Source: an uncultured Lachnospiraceae bacterium
GTDB lineage: Bacteria > Bacillota > Clostridia > Lachnospirales > Lachnospiraceae
NCBI GenBank assembly: GCA_910586205.1
Contig: CAJUGD010000044.1
Location: forward strand, 1 to 14,683
DNA length: 14,683 bases
Reading direction: 5' to 3'
Shown here: positions 1 to 7,531 of the stretch, one piece after another
Layout of the letters: every line of letters begins with the position of its first letter
Position numbering within the stretch: position 1 is the first letter of the stretch
Position numbers and translations under genes: made by a program
Notes under the pieces: model-generated
The model's database searches: none
Told to the model about the DNA's origin: nothing
What the model saw: the letters and a program-made list of their open reading frames with translations, nothing else

Positions 1-216
1 TTTATTAAAAAATGGAAGAAAAAAGTATATGGTTATCAAAGAAACATTGTACTAGCCTCTGCAAACTTTACAGTGTCTTCCGGCCTTTCTGCAGTTAGAT
101 TTCAACATACAGGCCGGGGGGGCATCAGCGCTTTATTCCTCTGCCATCCTTTTCCCCGCTATTCCCCCTCAGATATACTTTTTCGACAGTGATTCCTGTC
201 CGCCGGCAATTTCATA
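1..216. other. left-edge stretch without a supported gene
   Basis: No convincing gene is seen. The forward frame starting at base 1 stays open to a TGA at 188-190 (about 62 codons). Its translation has no start in the window and no family I recognise, so it is probably incidental, although a partial 3' gene end cannot be excluded. A 7-bp inverted repeat (CCGGCCT at 80-86, AGGCCGG at 111-117) lies downstream of the reverse desulfidase gene but has no adjacent T-run, so I do not call it a terminator. Confidence 0.4.
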
Positions 217-1503
217 TCAGCAATCCTTTTCCATCATAATGTTTAATATTGTATGATCTGTCTGCACCATTCCGGGGTTGCTGACCTTTCCCATATTGCG
301 GATGGATTCCTCCGGGGTAAAACCGCAGATGCCATCCGTCCCCTGAAGCACCACATCCGACACTGCAAGATAAGCGCACATCATTGCCGCATTTGTGGCC
401 GTTGCAAGCTTTAAGGCACAGCCGATCTTGCCTCCGTCACAAACCATTCCCGTAAGATTTCCGCTCATGTTGATAATCGCATTTCCAATCTGCGCATCAT
501 TTCCGCCAAGAAGCCAGACCATAGCCGCAGAAGCAGCCGTGGCGGCAGACACTCCGCAGCCGCAGGTAGCAGACAGCTTTCCTGTGTAAGATTTTATGTA
601 TACATTCAAAGCATGGGAAAATGCAAGAGCCTTTACCAGTTGTTCCCCGGACGCATGCACATGTTCCGCCAGCTCCGCCACAGGCAGAATTGCCGTAATG
701 CCGTGATTTCCGCTTCCTGCGCTGCTCATAACCGTATAGGGACAGCCGCTCATGCGTCCCTCTGCACTGCTTGCCACCCGCACCATGGCCCGGCTGAAAA
801 GATTATCCCCCATTGTATCTGACCCAATCTGCTTTTGAAGAACCGATGCAATCCCAATGCCCACCGAGTGTTCCAGTCCATAGTCTGCCAGCCTTCCGTT
901 CATTTCCATTCCATCTGTCATAAAAGACAATTCTTCCTCACTGCACTGATCCACAACCCCTTTGATTTCTGCCACAGACATTTCCATCAGCCTTTGATGG
1001 ATTTCATCGTTAGAGCTGACCGCATACTCCTTTTCCAAAAGCACTTCATGATTTCTCTTGGTCAGGACAATATTAGCATGGGTATTTCGTATCTCACTGA
1101 TTCCGATTCCCGCCGTGGTAATGATTTCTGCCCGGGCATAAAGCTGGGTCTCATTGTGGTTAATCATAACGATCACATGATGCGCCTCTGCCAGCTCAAT
1201 GGCCTTTTCTGAAACTTCCTGGTTAATATCCTCTAAAAGCTGAAGGCTTTTCTCAGGATTTCCGAGACAGGCGCCTAAGGCGGCAGCATATTTTAATCCC
1301 ACACGATCAAAACCCGGAATCCCCACGCTCATGCCGTTTTTATAGATACCAGGATTTACCTCAACTTTTACCGACACAATATCCCCTCCGATTGCATGAT
1401 AAGCGTCAGCCGCCGCAAGGGCCACACAGACCGGCTCCGTACAGCCGAGGGCAGGTACTACCTCCTGATGCAGTAAAGTCAGTAACTCTGTTTTGGTTAT
1501 CAT
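217..1503 (-). CDS. cyuA: L-cysteine desulfidase, CyuA/UPF0597 (serine dehydratase alpha-like) family
   Basis: 428-residue cytoplasmic protein of the UPF0597/CyuA family. Characterised members use an oxygen-labile [4Fe-4S] cluster to convert L-cysteine to pyruvate, sulfide and ammonia. Family signatures visible here are GCTEP (residues 20-24, with C21), SAGSGNHG (261-268), a CGC pair at C314/C316, and CDGGKIGC (C355, C362); these cysteines are the cluster/catalytic candidates. The length is normal for the family. The start is placed at the ATG at 1503 because GGAG lies just upstream and the family-typical N-terminus begins there; the frame stays open to 1626, but that extension overlaps the promoter. 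The gene is divergent from the sigma-54 activator and has its own -24/-12 promoter about 120 bp upstream of the start. From memory, the C. difficile desulfidase CdsB belongs to this family and is under sigma-54 control. An L-serine-deaminase-like activity is the main alternative. Confidence 0.88.
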   Translation of the reverse strand: MITKTELLTLLHQEVVPALGCTEPVCVALAAADAYHAIGGDIVSVKVEVNPGIYKNGMSVGIPGFDRVGLKYAAALGACLGNPEKSLQLLEDINQEVSEKAIELAEAHHVIVMINHNETQLYARAEIITTAGIGISEIRNTHANIVLTKRNHEVLLEKEYAVSSNDEIHQRLMEMSVAEIKGVVDQCSEEELSFMTDGMEMNGRLADYGLEHSVGIGIASVLQKQIGSDTMGDNLFSRAMVRVASSAEGRMSGCPYTVMSSAGSGNHGITAILPVAELAEHVHASGEQLVKALAFSHALNVYIKSYTGKLSATCGCGVSAATAASAAMVWLLGGNDAQIGNAIINMSGNLTGMVCDGGKIGCALKLATATNAAMMCAYLAVSDVVLQGTDGICGFTPEESIRNMGKVSNPGMVQTDHTILNIMMEKDC

Positions 1504-1621
1504 ATGAATCTCTCCTCTCTTATATTTTCGTATGCTTCTGGTTTTTGTACCCATAAGCCAGATGCTTTGCCGCAAACAGTAACCATTTGCCGACTTATTC
1601 CGTTCCTCACTTATAATATAT

Positions 1622-1637
1622 AGCAAAAATCATGCCA
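1622..1637 (-). promoter_or_regulatory. sigma-54 (-24/-12) promoter of the cysteine desulfidase gene
   Basis: Read on the reverse strand the site is TGGCATGATTTTTGCT. This is a TGGCAN -24 box and a TTGCT -12 box with standard spacing, close to the consensus TGGCAC-N5-TTGCW. The same 16 bases recur at 5832-5847. The predicted transcript start is near 1611, giving a leader of roughly 110 nt before the ATG. Confidence 0.88.
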
Positions 1638-1718
1638 AAAAAGATATCTTGTCTTTTTTTGTATAAATCAGGCTTTATTTGGAAAAAACCTTGCATTCAG
1701 AAGACTTTTATGAGAAAA

Positions 1719-1739
1719 TGGTTAAAACAAATGGTTGAA
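1719..1739. promoter_or_regulatory. candidate activator-binding boxes (TGGTTAAA-like pair)
   Basis: TGGTTAAAA (1719-1727) and TGGTTGAA (1732-1739) form a 13-bp-spaced direct pair about 82 bp upstream of the -24 box of the desulfidase promoter. That is a usual distance for a sigma-54 enhancer-binding protein. The longer string ATGGTTAAA(A)CAA recurs at 5955-5965. The pair ends just before the ribosome binding site of the activator gene, so occupancy could also repress that gene. The assignment is inferred from position and recurrence only. Confidence 0.4.
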
Positions 1740-1752
1740 TTGGAGAAAGTTT

Positions 1753-3831
1753 ATGGAAAAACCTGTGAAGAAAAAACAGATTGCCATTGTGAGTCTTGAC
1801 GCCCGGGCCGGCGAATCCTATGGCCGGGAAGTAGAATCCCTATTTGGAGATTACGCTCATATTTCCCTCTATCATGTACAAGACGGATCCGCCATGGGAG
1901 CACTCCCGCGGGCAGACTTGTTTGTGGTATCCACAGACGCTTACGGCTCTGCAGAAGAAGTGGCCCGCCATGTTCCCATGGGCTGTCAGACCATGGCCGT
2001 GGAAGTGTCCTTCCGTTGGAGCGAACTTAGAAAATTGAAAGAAATTCCCCCAGGCAGTAAAGTACTGTTTGTCAATATGACCCAGACCATGGCGCGGGAA
2101 GCCATCACCCAGCTAAACCAGTTTGGAATCAACCACATCCATTTGATTCCCTTTTATCCGGGAGCCACATTAGAAGAAGATGTCCACATGGCTGTTACCC
2201 CTGATGAAATGCGTTATGTACCCCAAGAGATTGAAACAAAAATCGATCTTGGACAGCGCCCCTGCACCTCCGGCATGATGATTGAGATCGCCCTTCGCCT
2301 GGATCTTGCTTTTCTGTTGGAGACCGAACCTTTTCAGGAGTATTTCAGAGCCATAGCCACCAATAATTACAGCTTTGACCAGATGTTTGCCAAATCCATC
2401 CGTCTGGAAAGCCAGTTTCATATTCTCATGGAAACCTTAGAAGAAGGCGTCATTGGAGTAAACGAACGGGGAGAGATCTTTGCATGCAGCCATCATGCCG
2501 AAGAAATCACAAAAGTAAGCAATTCCCTGATTGTGGGAAAAAGAGGAGAAAAGGTATTTCCGTATATTGATTTTTCCAAATGCCTGAAGGAAAAAAGCCG
2601 TGTAAGCGCTCAGGTAAAAAAGATTAACGGCATAAACATCAGCGTGGAGGTGGTTCCTGTACTGCGCCAGGATACCTGTGTGGGAGCCTTTGCCATTTTG
2701 CAAAGATTCAATGACGTGGAGATACGTCAGGGAGAGCTGCGCAAACAGCTTCTCCACAAAGGCCATTATGCCAAATACGGCATGGATGATATTGTCGGAA
2801 AGTCCCAGGCCATCCTCAAGGCAAAAGATATTTTAAAGAAAATGGCGGCAAGTGAAAGCCCGGTGCTGCTCATTGGAGAAACCGGAACCGGAAAAGAGCT
2901 GTTTGCCCACAGTCTCCACCAATCCTCCCGACGAAAGAAAGAACCCTTTGTAGCCATCAATGTTGCGGCTTTCCCGGAAAACCTTCTGGAAAGCGAACTT
3001 TTCGGCTATGAGGACGGCGCCTTTACAGGGGCAAAGAAAGGCGGCAGGCCAGGACTTTTAGAATTTGCCCATAAGGGGACCCTTTTTTTAGATGAAGTGG
3101 AAGGAATGAGCCCCATGCTGCAGATTAAGCTTCTCAGGGTGCTGCAGGAGCGGGAAATTATGCGGGTCGGCGGAAACCATATTATCAGCATTGATGTGCG
3201 CATTGTAGCTGCCACCAATGAATCCCTGGAACAAAAGGTGGAAGAAGGAAGCTTCCGCAGGGATTTATATTACCGTCTGAATACCCTTCCTGTCATGATC
3301 CCGCCCCTTGCAGAGAGGGAAGATGACATATTCTTATTGATCCGCCATTTCCAGAAGGAACTGGAAAGCTCCTTTGAACTGACAGAGCCGGTCAGACAAT
3401 TCTTAAAGCAATATTCCTGGCCCGGCAATATACGGGAGCTGCGCAATGTGGTAGAATACTTTATTTATACCGGACATGAACACATTACAATGGAGGATCT
3501 GCCTCCCACGGTATTAAATTCCCGCTGCTCCCGCCTCCGCCCGGTAATTGCCTCCCCGGCTGCCGCACCGGGCCATGCCCGGCCTTACACCGACGCATTC
3601 TGGTTTGTCCTTAGAGAGCTTTACCAGGCTTCTGAGGAAGGGATCTATCTGGGCAGGGAAAAGCTGTTATCCAAGGCTAAAAGCTGTTATCTGCCCATAT
3701 CCCAGCAGGAAATAAGAGCCATACTGACAGAAATGTCAGATCACGGCCTTGCAAAAGTCAGCCGGGGCCGCGGCGGAAGCCGGCTGACTCCCCAAGGACG
3801 CGCTTTGTGGGAAAACCGGGAAACGCAGTAA
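1753..3831 (+). CDS. sigma-54-dependent enhancer-binding transcriptional activator
   Basis: 692-residue activator. Residues 1-~210 form an unassigned sensor-like region, vaguely reminiscent of PrpR-type N-termini. Residues ~217-320 look like a PAS domain. The central AAA+ sigma-54-interaction domain has Walker A GETGTGKE (375-382), the sigma-54-contacting GAFTGA loop (422-427), Walker B LFLDE (444-448) and WPGNIRELRN near 556. The C-terminal ~100 residues do not look like the usual Fis helix-turn-helix; they read like a winged-helix domain with a basic tail (RGRGGSRLTPQGRAL). The ATG at 1753 is preferred over the TTG at 1735 because GGAG lies 7 nt upstream of it. Three -24/-12 promoters flank the gene, so it most likely activates the surrounding sulfur genes. 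By role it may correspond to C. difficile CdsR; orthology is not shown. No clear sigma-A promoter is seen in front of it. Confidence 0.92.
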   Translation: MEKPVKKKQIAIVSLDARAGESYGREVESLFGDYAHISLYHVQDGSAMGALPRADLFVVSTDAYGSAEEVARHVPMGCQTMAVEVSFRWSELRKLKEIPPGSKVLFVNMTQTMAREAITQLNQFGINHIHLIPFYPGATLEEDVHMAVTPDEMRYVPQEIETKIDLGQRPCTSGMMIEIALRLDLAFLLETEPFQEYFRAIATNNYSFDQMFAKSIRLESQFHILMETLEEGVIGVNERGEIFACSHHAEEITKVSNSLIVGKRGEKVFPYIDFSKCLKEKSRVSAQVKKINGINISVEVVPVLRQDTCVGAFAILQRFNDVEIRQGELRKQLLHKGHYAKYGMDDIVGKSQAILKAKDILKKMAASESPVLLIGETGTGKELFAHSLHQSSRRKKEPFVAINVAAFPENLLESELFGYEDGAFTGAKKGGRPGLLEFAHKGTLFLDEVEGMSPMLQIKLLRVLQEREIMRVGGNHIISIDVRIVAATNESLEQKVEEGSFRRDLYYRLNTLPVMIPPLAEREDDIFLLIRHFQKELESSFELTEPVRQFLKQYSWPGNIRELRNVVEYFIYTGHEHITMEDLPPTVLNSRCSRLRPVIASPAAAPGHARPYTDAFWFVLRELYQASEEGIYLGREKLLSKAKSCYLPISQQEIRAILTEMSDHGLAKVSRGRGGSRLTPQGRALWENRETQ

Positions 3832-3840
3832 GACTGCAGC

Positions 3841-5571
3841 TTAATTAAAGTTATACTCTGTCACCACAGGCACCCGATCTCCTGTCTTGTCATTAAAATA
3901 CTCATACAGGCTGATTCCCAGGAAAGAGCCGGATACATTGTGTACATTCTCATATCCATGCCCCTGAAGGCAGCAAATTGCATAATAGCTGCGCTGCCCG
4001 GTGCGGCAGTGGACGTACACCGGTATATCCCTGGGAATCTCCTCCATTCTCTGACGAAGCTGACTTAAAGGAATGCTGTGAGCCCCTTTGAGATGCCCTG
4101 CTTCAAATTCATGCTCCTCCCTCACATCCACAATATAAGCCCCTTCCTCCACCAGCCTGCGCACATCTGTCACGGGAACCTGCCGGTAACGCCCATTCAG
4201 CAGATTCAAACCAATAAGCGCTGCCAGGTTCACCACATCCTTTGCTGTTCCGAAAACCGGAGAATAACAAAGCTCCAGCTCCTTTAGATCCTCCAAGGTT
4301 CCCCCCATGGCGATCATGGCAGCAATCACATCAATCCGTTTGTCCGTATTTCCCTTTCCGATGGCCTGAGCCCCCAAAATCCTTCCTGTGGGAACCTCAA
4401 AAACCAGCTTCAGATTCATATAATGGCTGTCCGGCATCAGACCTACCTTATCCGGCGCTATGGCATGGGCATATGCACAGACAAGCCCCGCTTCCTTTGC
4501 CGTCCTTTCGTTCAGTCCCGTACAGGCTGCATTCTGTCCGAAAACCCGGATACAGGAAGAACCGATAAAACCATGATTTCCGTCTGTTTCTCCGTACATG
4601 TGGTTGGCTGCTGCCCTGGCCTGACGCTGTGCCGGCCCTGCCAGCGCTAATCGTCCCGGACGGCCCAAAAGCCTGTGAAATGTTTCCACTGCATCCCCCA
4701 CCGCATAAATATCCGGATCCGAGGTCTGAAAATTCTTATTCACTAAAATCCCGCCGGTCTTTCCGATCTCAAGTCCCGCCTTGCGGGCCAGGCCAGTCTC
4801 CGGAGTCACGCCAATAGCCATGACAACTACCTCTGCCTCAATAGTTTCCTCCTTCCCCTGTCTATTAATCACAATACAATCCTCTTTTATTTCCTTTAAT
4901 ATACCGGACAGATAAAGCTCAATCCCACAATCCAGCATCTCCTTATGAAGAATCTGAACCATATCATAGTCAAACGGCAGCATAATCTGGCTGCTTCCTT
5001 CCACCAAGGTCACGGAAAGCCCTGCCATCTTTAGATTCTCCGCCGTCTCCACACCAATAAATCCTCCGCCTACAACAGCAGCCTTTCTCACATGATTCTG
5101 GTCAATATACTTCTTCAGCGCCCGGATATCCGCTACATTCCTTATGGAAAACACATGTCTCTGACGGATTCCCACAATCCCCTCCGGCATAACAGGACTT
5201 GCCCCGGGAGCCAGAATCAGCTTGTCATACTCCTCCTCATAACATTCCCCTGACTGCAGATTCCTGACTGTGACCTTCTTTTCCCTTGGATGAATTTCTG
5301 TCACCTCGCTCCATACCCTTGCCTCTATATCATGCTGCTTTGCAAACTTCTCCGGGCTCATCAGCACAAGAGCATCACTATTTTCTACGGTTCCGCTTAA
5401 ATGATAAGGAAGGCAGCAGTTAGAAAAAGAAACGTGTTCTCCCCTTTCAAACATTACAATCCGTGCATGAGCATCCAGCCTCCTAACCCTGGCAGCCGCA
5501 GAAGCCCCTCCTGCCACTCCTCCTACAACCAAAATCTTCCTTTCCATGATCTTCTCCTTTCTCTGATTCAT
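3841..5571 (-). CDS. CoA-disulfide / NAD(P)H persulfide reductase with C-terminal rhodanese domain
   Basis: 576-residue flavoprotein. The N-terminus has the FAD-binding VVGGVAGGASAAAR fold (about residues 15-28), a second nucleotide-binding motif VVGGGFIGVE, and an SFSNCCLPY active-site segment whose C52 aligns with the single redox Cys of the CoA-disulfide reductase / NADH oxidase group (normally followed by Gly; here C53). Residues ~465-555 form a rhodanese domain with the loop HCRTGQRS (C522). Characterised fusions of this type reduce CoA or protein persulfides and disulfides with NAD(P)H. Two starts are plausible: the ATG at 5571 with a perfect AGGAGG 8 nt upstream (chosen), or the ATG at 5547 (MERKILVVGG) with AAAGGAG, which matches the usual family N-terminus. 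The gene is convergent with the activator, with 9 bp between stops and no obvious terminator. A long leader links it to the sigma-54 promoter at 5832-5847. Confidence 0.88.
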   Translation of the reverse strand: MNQRKEKIMERKILVVGGVAGGASAAARVRRLDAHARIVMFERGEHVSFSNCCLPYHLSGTVENSDALVLMSPEKFAKQHDIEARVWSEVTEIHPREKKVTVRNLQSGECYEEEYDKLILAPGASPVMPEGIVGIRQRHVFSIRNVADIRALKKYIDQNHVRKAAVVGGGFIGVETAENLKMAGLSVTLVEGSSQIMLPFDYDMVQILHKEMLDCGIELYLSGILKEIKEDCIVINRQGKEETIEAEVVVMAIGVTPETGLARKAGLEIGKTGGILVNKNFQTSDPDIYAVGDAVETFHRLLGRPGRLALAGPAQRQARAAANHMYGETDGNHGFIGSSCIRVFGQNAACTGLNERTAKEAGLVCAYAHAIAPDKVGLMPDSHYMNLKLVFEVPTGRILGAQAIGKGNTDKRIDVIAAMIAMGGTLEDLKELELCYSPVFGTAKDVVNLAALIGLNLLNGRYRQVPVTDVRRLVEEGAYIVDVREEHEFEAGHLKGAHSIPLSQLRQRMEEIPRDIPVYVHCRTGQRSYYAICCLQGHGYENVHNVSGSFLGISLYEYFNDKTGDRVPVVTEYNFN

Positions 5572-5674
5572 TATGTGTTCCTCCTCTTTTAACGCTCCAT
5601 TTATCTCTTTCTGCCCCATTCTCTCCTCCATAAACGCTTATATTCTCCCTTCCTCAATATTATGATACCCTCTT

Positions 5675-5735
5675 TAACGGCACAATGGTGTATGCCGGGC
5701 AACTTAAGAGTTCTATTTTTGTCTGGATGGAACAT
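5675..5735. repeat. decayed arm related to the second MITE (13495-13659)
   Basis: About 60 bases align without gaps to the right arm of the palindromic element at 13495-13659. Shared blocks include TTAACG, CAATGGTG, and a TGTC(T/C)GGATGGAACA end. I estimate identity at roughly two thirds by eye. The matching left arm is not found nearby, so this looks like a solo, decayed half-element. It sits in the untranslated leader between the sigma-54 promoter and the reductase gene. Confidence 0.55.
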
Positions 5736-5831
5736 CAGGGGTCAAAATGCCATATATATCATGCTTACATGTCAATACATGACTTTGGAACCTGCAAAAG
5801 CATGGAAAAGCAGCCTCCCAACATCTTATAC

Positions 5832-5847
5832 AGCAAAAATCATGCCA
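5832..5847 (-). promoter_or_regulatory. sigma-54 (-24/-12) promoter of the rhodanese-reductase gene
   Basis: The reverse-strand sequence TGGCATGATTTTTGCT is identical over 16 bases to the desulfidase promoter at 1622-1637; the TATA following the -12 box is also shared after one intervening base. It lies about 260 bp upstream of the chosen reductase start with no other reverse gene between, implying a long 5' leader that includes the decayed repeat arm. Confidence 0.85.
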
Positions 5848-5876
5848 GAATTCCGCACAATCACTATAAGTTACAG

Positions 5877-5918
5877 GATAGCTGTATTGTACTAGAGCTC
5901 CATCCCTCCACAGCTATC
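5877..5918. promoter_or_regulatory. 9-bp inverted repeat upstream of the reductase promoter
   Basis: GATAGCTGT (5877-5885) and ACAGCTATC (5910-5918) are perfect inverted arms 24 bp apart, 30-71 bp upstream of the -24 box at 5847. The geometry could suit a dimeric regulator or a DNA-bending site between activator boxes and promoter. Its function is unknown and it has no copy at the other two promoters. Confidence 0.25.
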
Positions 5919-5955
5919 TTACCATTTCAGCCCGTCCTGAAGCAATCCTATTTTA

Positions 5956-5985
5956 TGGTTAAACAACTATTCTAATTGGTTAAAA
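5956..5985. promoter_or_regulatory. candidate activator-binding boxes (TGGTTAAA pair) between divergent sigma-54 promoters
   Basis: TGGTTAAA (5956-5963) and TGGTTAAAA (5977-5985) are direct repeats spaced 21 bp, two helical turns. They lie about 109 bp upstream of the reverse promoter at 5832-5847 and about 185 bp upstream of the forward promoter at 6170-6185, so one cluster could serve both. The motif matches the pair near 1719. The rest of the 5632-6342 gap is AT-rich and holds no gene I can support. Confidence 0.42.
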
Positions 5986-6169
5986 TATCACCATTTATCT
6001 CCTTAATATTTCCCCCGCCCATACTCTGCAGGCAACACATCCCCCTTTCTATCCTAATAATCACACCATTTTCCTTGCTGAAAACATGATTTCCATGAAA
6101 ATATATGTTTCTATAATATATAAGGAAGCGAACCATAAAAAAATATTTTTTTCGTTCCAAGCCAAGTTT

Positions 6170-6185
6170 TGGCACACCTCTTGCT
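6170..6185 (+). promoter_or_regulatory. sigma-54 (-24/-12) promoter of the C-S lyase / transporter / RidA operon
   Basis: TGGCACACCTCTTGCT is an exact match to the -24/-12 consensus: TGGCAC, five bases, TTGCT. The predicted start is near 6196, leaving a leader of about 145 nt before the lyase ATG at 6343. Confidence 0.92.
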
Positions 6186-6236
6186 TATTAATCTAATATC
6201 ATCACAAAACAAACTGGCCGGCAGTAATCTTTGTGA

Positions 6237-6301
6237 ACAGCAGCAATAAAATCCCCCGCTGTAAATAAAGGGGTATCCGATTTGCAGCGCAGCAAGCTGC
6301 A
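6237..6301 (+). other. potentially structured leader of the lyase mRNA
   Basis: The leader contains ACAGC (6237-6241) complementary to GCTGT (6258-6262), and CCCC within that loop (from 6253) complementary to GGGG (6270-6273), an arrangement that could form an H-type pseudoknot. A TGCAGC/GCTGCA hairpin follows (6283-6288 with 6296-6301). AAAGGGGTATCC inside it is repeated exactly at the transporter ribosome binding site (7518-7529). No known riboswitch class is recognised. Confidence 0.2.
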
Positions 6302-6342
6302 CAACAAAAGAATCAATCTAACGAGAGGAGTCACATAAAACT

Positions 6343-7515
6343 ATGAAGTATGATTTTGACCAGGTAATTGACCGCAGCGCAAACCGCGCCGCAAAGTATG
6401 ACGAAAGAATCAAAAAATTCGGAACTAATGACGTAATCCCTTTATGGGTTGCTGATATGGATTTTAAAACCGCCCAGCCAATCATCGATGCAATGAAAAG
6501 AAAAGCAGAAGAAGGAATCTGGGGATACACTTCCCGCCCGGACAGCTATTTTGAGGCCATCTGCAGTTGGCAGGAGCGCCGCAATGGCTGGAAGATTGAC
6601 AAAAGCTTAGTAAGCTGGTCTCTGGGTGTGGTTCCCGCCCTGTCAGCCATTGTAAAGATTTTCAGCAATCCCGGCGATAAAGTCATGATTCAGACCCCTG
6701 TGTATTCTGAGTTTTACGATGTGACAGAAGCCTGGGGACGTGTTGTGGTAGAAAATCAATTAATTGAAAAAGACGGACACTGGACCATTGATTTCGCTGA
6801 CTTTGAAGAAAAAGCCAGACAGGTAAAAATCTTTCTTCTGTGCAGCCCTCACAACCCTCTGGGAATTGTATGGACAAAAGAACAGCTTCAGAAAATGGCG
6901 GAAATCTGCATTGCCCATGATGTGCTCTTAGTCTCCGACGAGATCCATTCCGACCTGATTTTCCATGGTAAAAAGCATCTTCCCACAGCCATGGTATCTG
7001 AGGAAATAGCCGGAAAAATCATAAGCTGCATTTCCGGTACCAAAACCTTTAACCTGGCCGGAATCCAGGCATCCACCACCGTGTTCCCCAATGCTGAAAC
7101 CAAGAAAAAGTTTGACCGGTTTTGGATGAACATGGATATACATAGAAACAATGCCTTCAGCTCTGTGGCCATGGAAGCTGCTTTCAATGAAGGAGAGGAG
7201 TGGCTGGAGCAGCTATTAGAATATCTGGACGGCAATTTTGAATATGTAAAATCCTTCTGTGAAGAACACATCCCTCAGATAAAGGTCAATGTGCCGGACG
7301 CCACTTATCTCATGTGGCTGGACTGCCGGGAGCTTCACATGGACAATGAAGCCTTGAGAAGCTTTATGATTGAAAAAGCTGGACTTGGATTAAATGAAGG
7401 TTATACCTTCGGCAGAAGTCTGACTGGTTATATGCGTCTGAATGCAGCCTGCCCTAGAAGCACTTTGAAACAAGCCATGAAGCAGTTAAAAGAAGCCGTA
7501 GATGCTAACACATGA
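6343..7515 (+). CDS. patB: MalY/PatB-family PLP-dependent C-S lyase (cystathionine beta-lyase type)
   Basis: 390-residue fold-type I aminotransferase-like enzyme of the MalY/PatB group. These enzymes cleave the beta C-S bond of cystathionine, cysteine or cysteine conjugates to a thiol or sulfide plus 2-aminoacrylate, which decays to pyruvate and ammonia. Visible signatures: PLWVADMDF near residues 33-41, ring-stacking Y121 in TPVYSEF, PHNPLG with N171, VSDEIH with D199 for the pyridine nitrogen, and the Schiff-base lysine K234 in SGTKTFNLAG. Length is normal. The ribosome binding site GAGAGGAG lies about 12 nt upstream of the ATG, a little long. It is the first gene downstream of a consensus sigma-54 promoter and is followed after 16 nt by the transporter. 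The natural substrate cannot be fixed; a free-cysteine or S-conjugate role fits the neighbourhood. Confidence 0.9.
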   Translation: MKYDFDQVIDRSANRAAKYDERIKKFGTNDVIPLWVADMDFKTAQPIIDAMKRKAEEGIWGYTSRPDSYFEAICSWQERRNGWKIDKSLVSWSLGVVPALSAIVKIFSNPGDKVMIQTPVYSEFYDVTEAWGRVVVENQLIEKDGHWTIDFADFEEKARQVKIFLLCSPHNPLGIVWTKEQLQKMAEICIAHDVLLVSDEIHSDLIFHGKKHLPTAMVSEEIAGKIISCISGTKTFNLAGIQASTTVFPNAETKKKFDRFWMNMDIHRNNAFSSVAMEAAFNEGEEWLEQLLEYLDGNFEYVKSFCEEHIPQIKVNVPDATYLMWLDCRELHMDNEALRSFMIEKAGLGLNEGYTFGRSLTGYMRLNAACPRSTLKQAMKQLKEAVDANT

Positions 7516-7531
7516 TGAAAGGGGTATCCTT

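Noticed and set aside
45..54. ATTGTACTAG shared between 45-54 and 5885-5894
   Set aside because: A 10-base match in AT-rich intergenic DNA is expected by chance and has no conserved context.
835..1212. Forward 125-codon frame antisense to the desulfidase gene, and similar long antisense frames at 4242-4568, 8203-8661 and 6888-7271
   Set aside because: They lie wholly inside well-supported genes on the other strand, with no family resemblance or suitable ribosome binding sites.
3825..3837. GCAGT-AAG-ACTGC hairpin between the convergent activator and reductase genes as a terminator
   Set aside because: Only a 5-bp stem with a 3-base loop and no T-run on either strand.
5685..5975. Forward 96-codon frame upstream of the lyase gene
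   Set aside because: It overlaps the decayed MITE arm and the reverse sigma-54 promoter and has no family resemblance.
5972..6302. Two reverse frames (67 and 63 codons) in the divergent sigma-54 promoter region
   Set aside because: They run through the forward promoter and the activator boxes, have low-complexity translations and no ribosome binding site.
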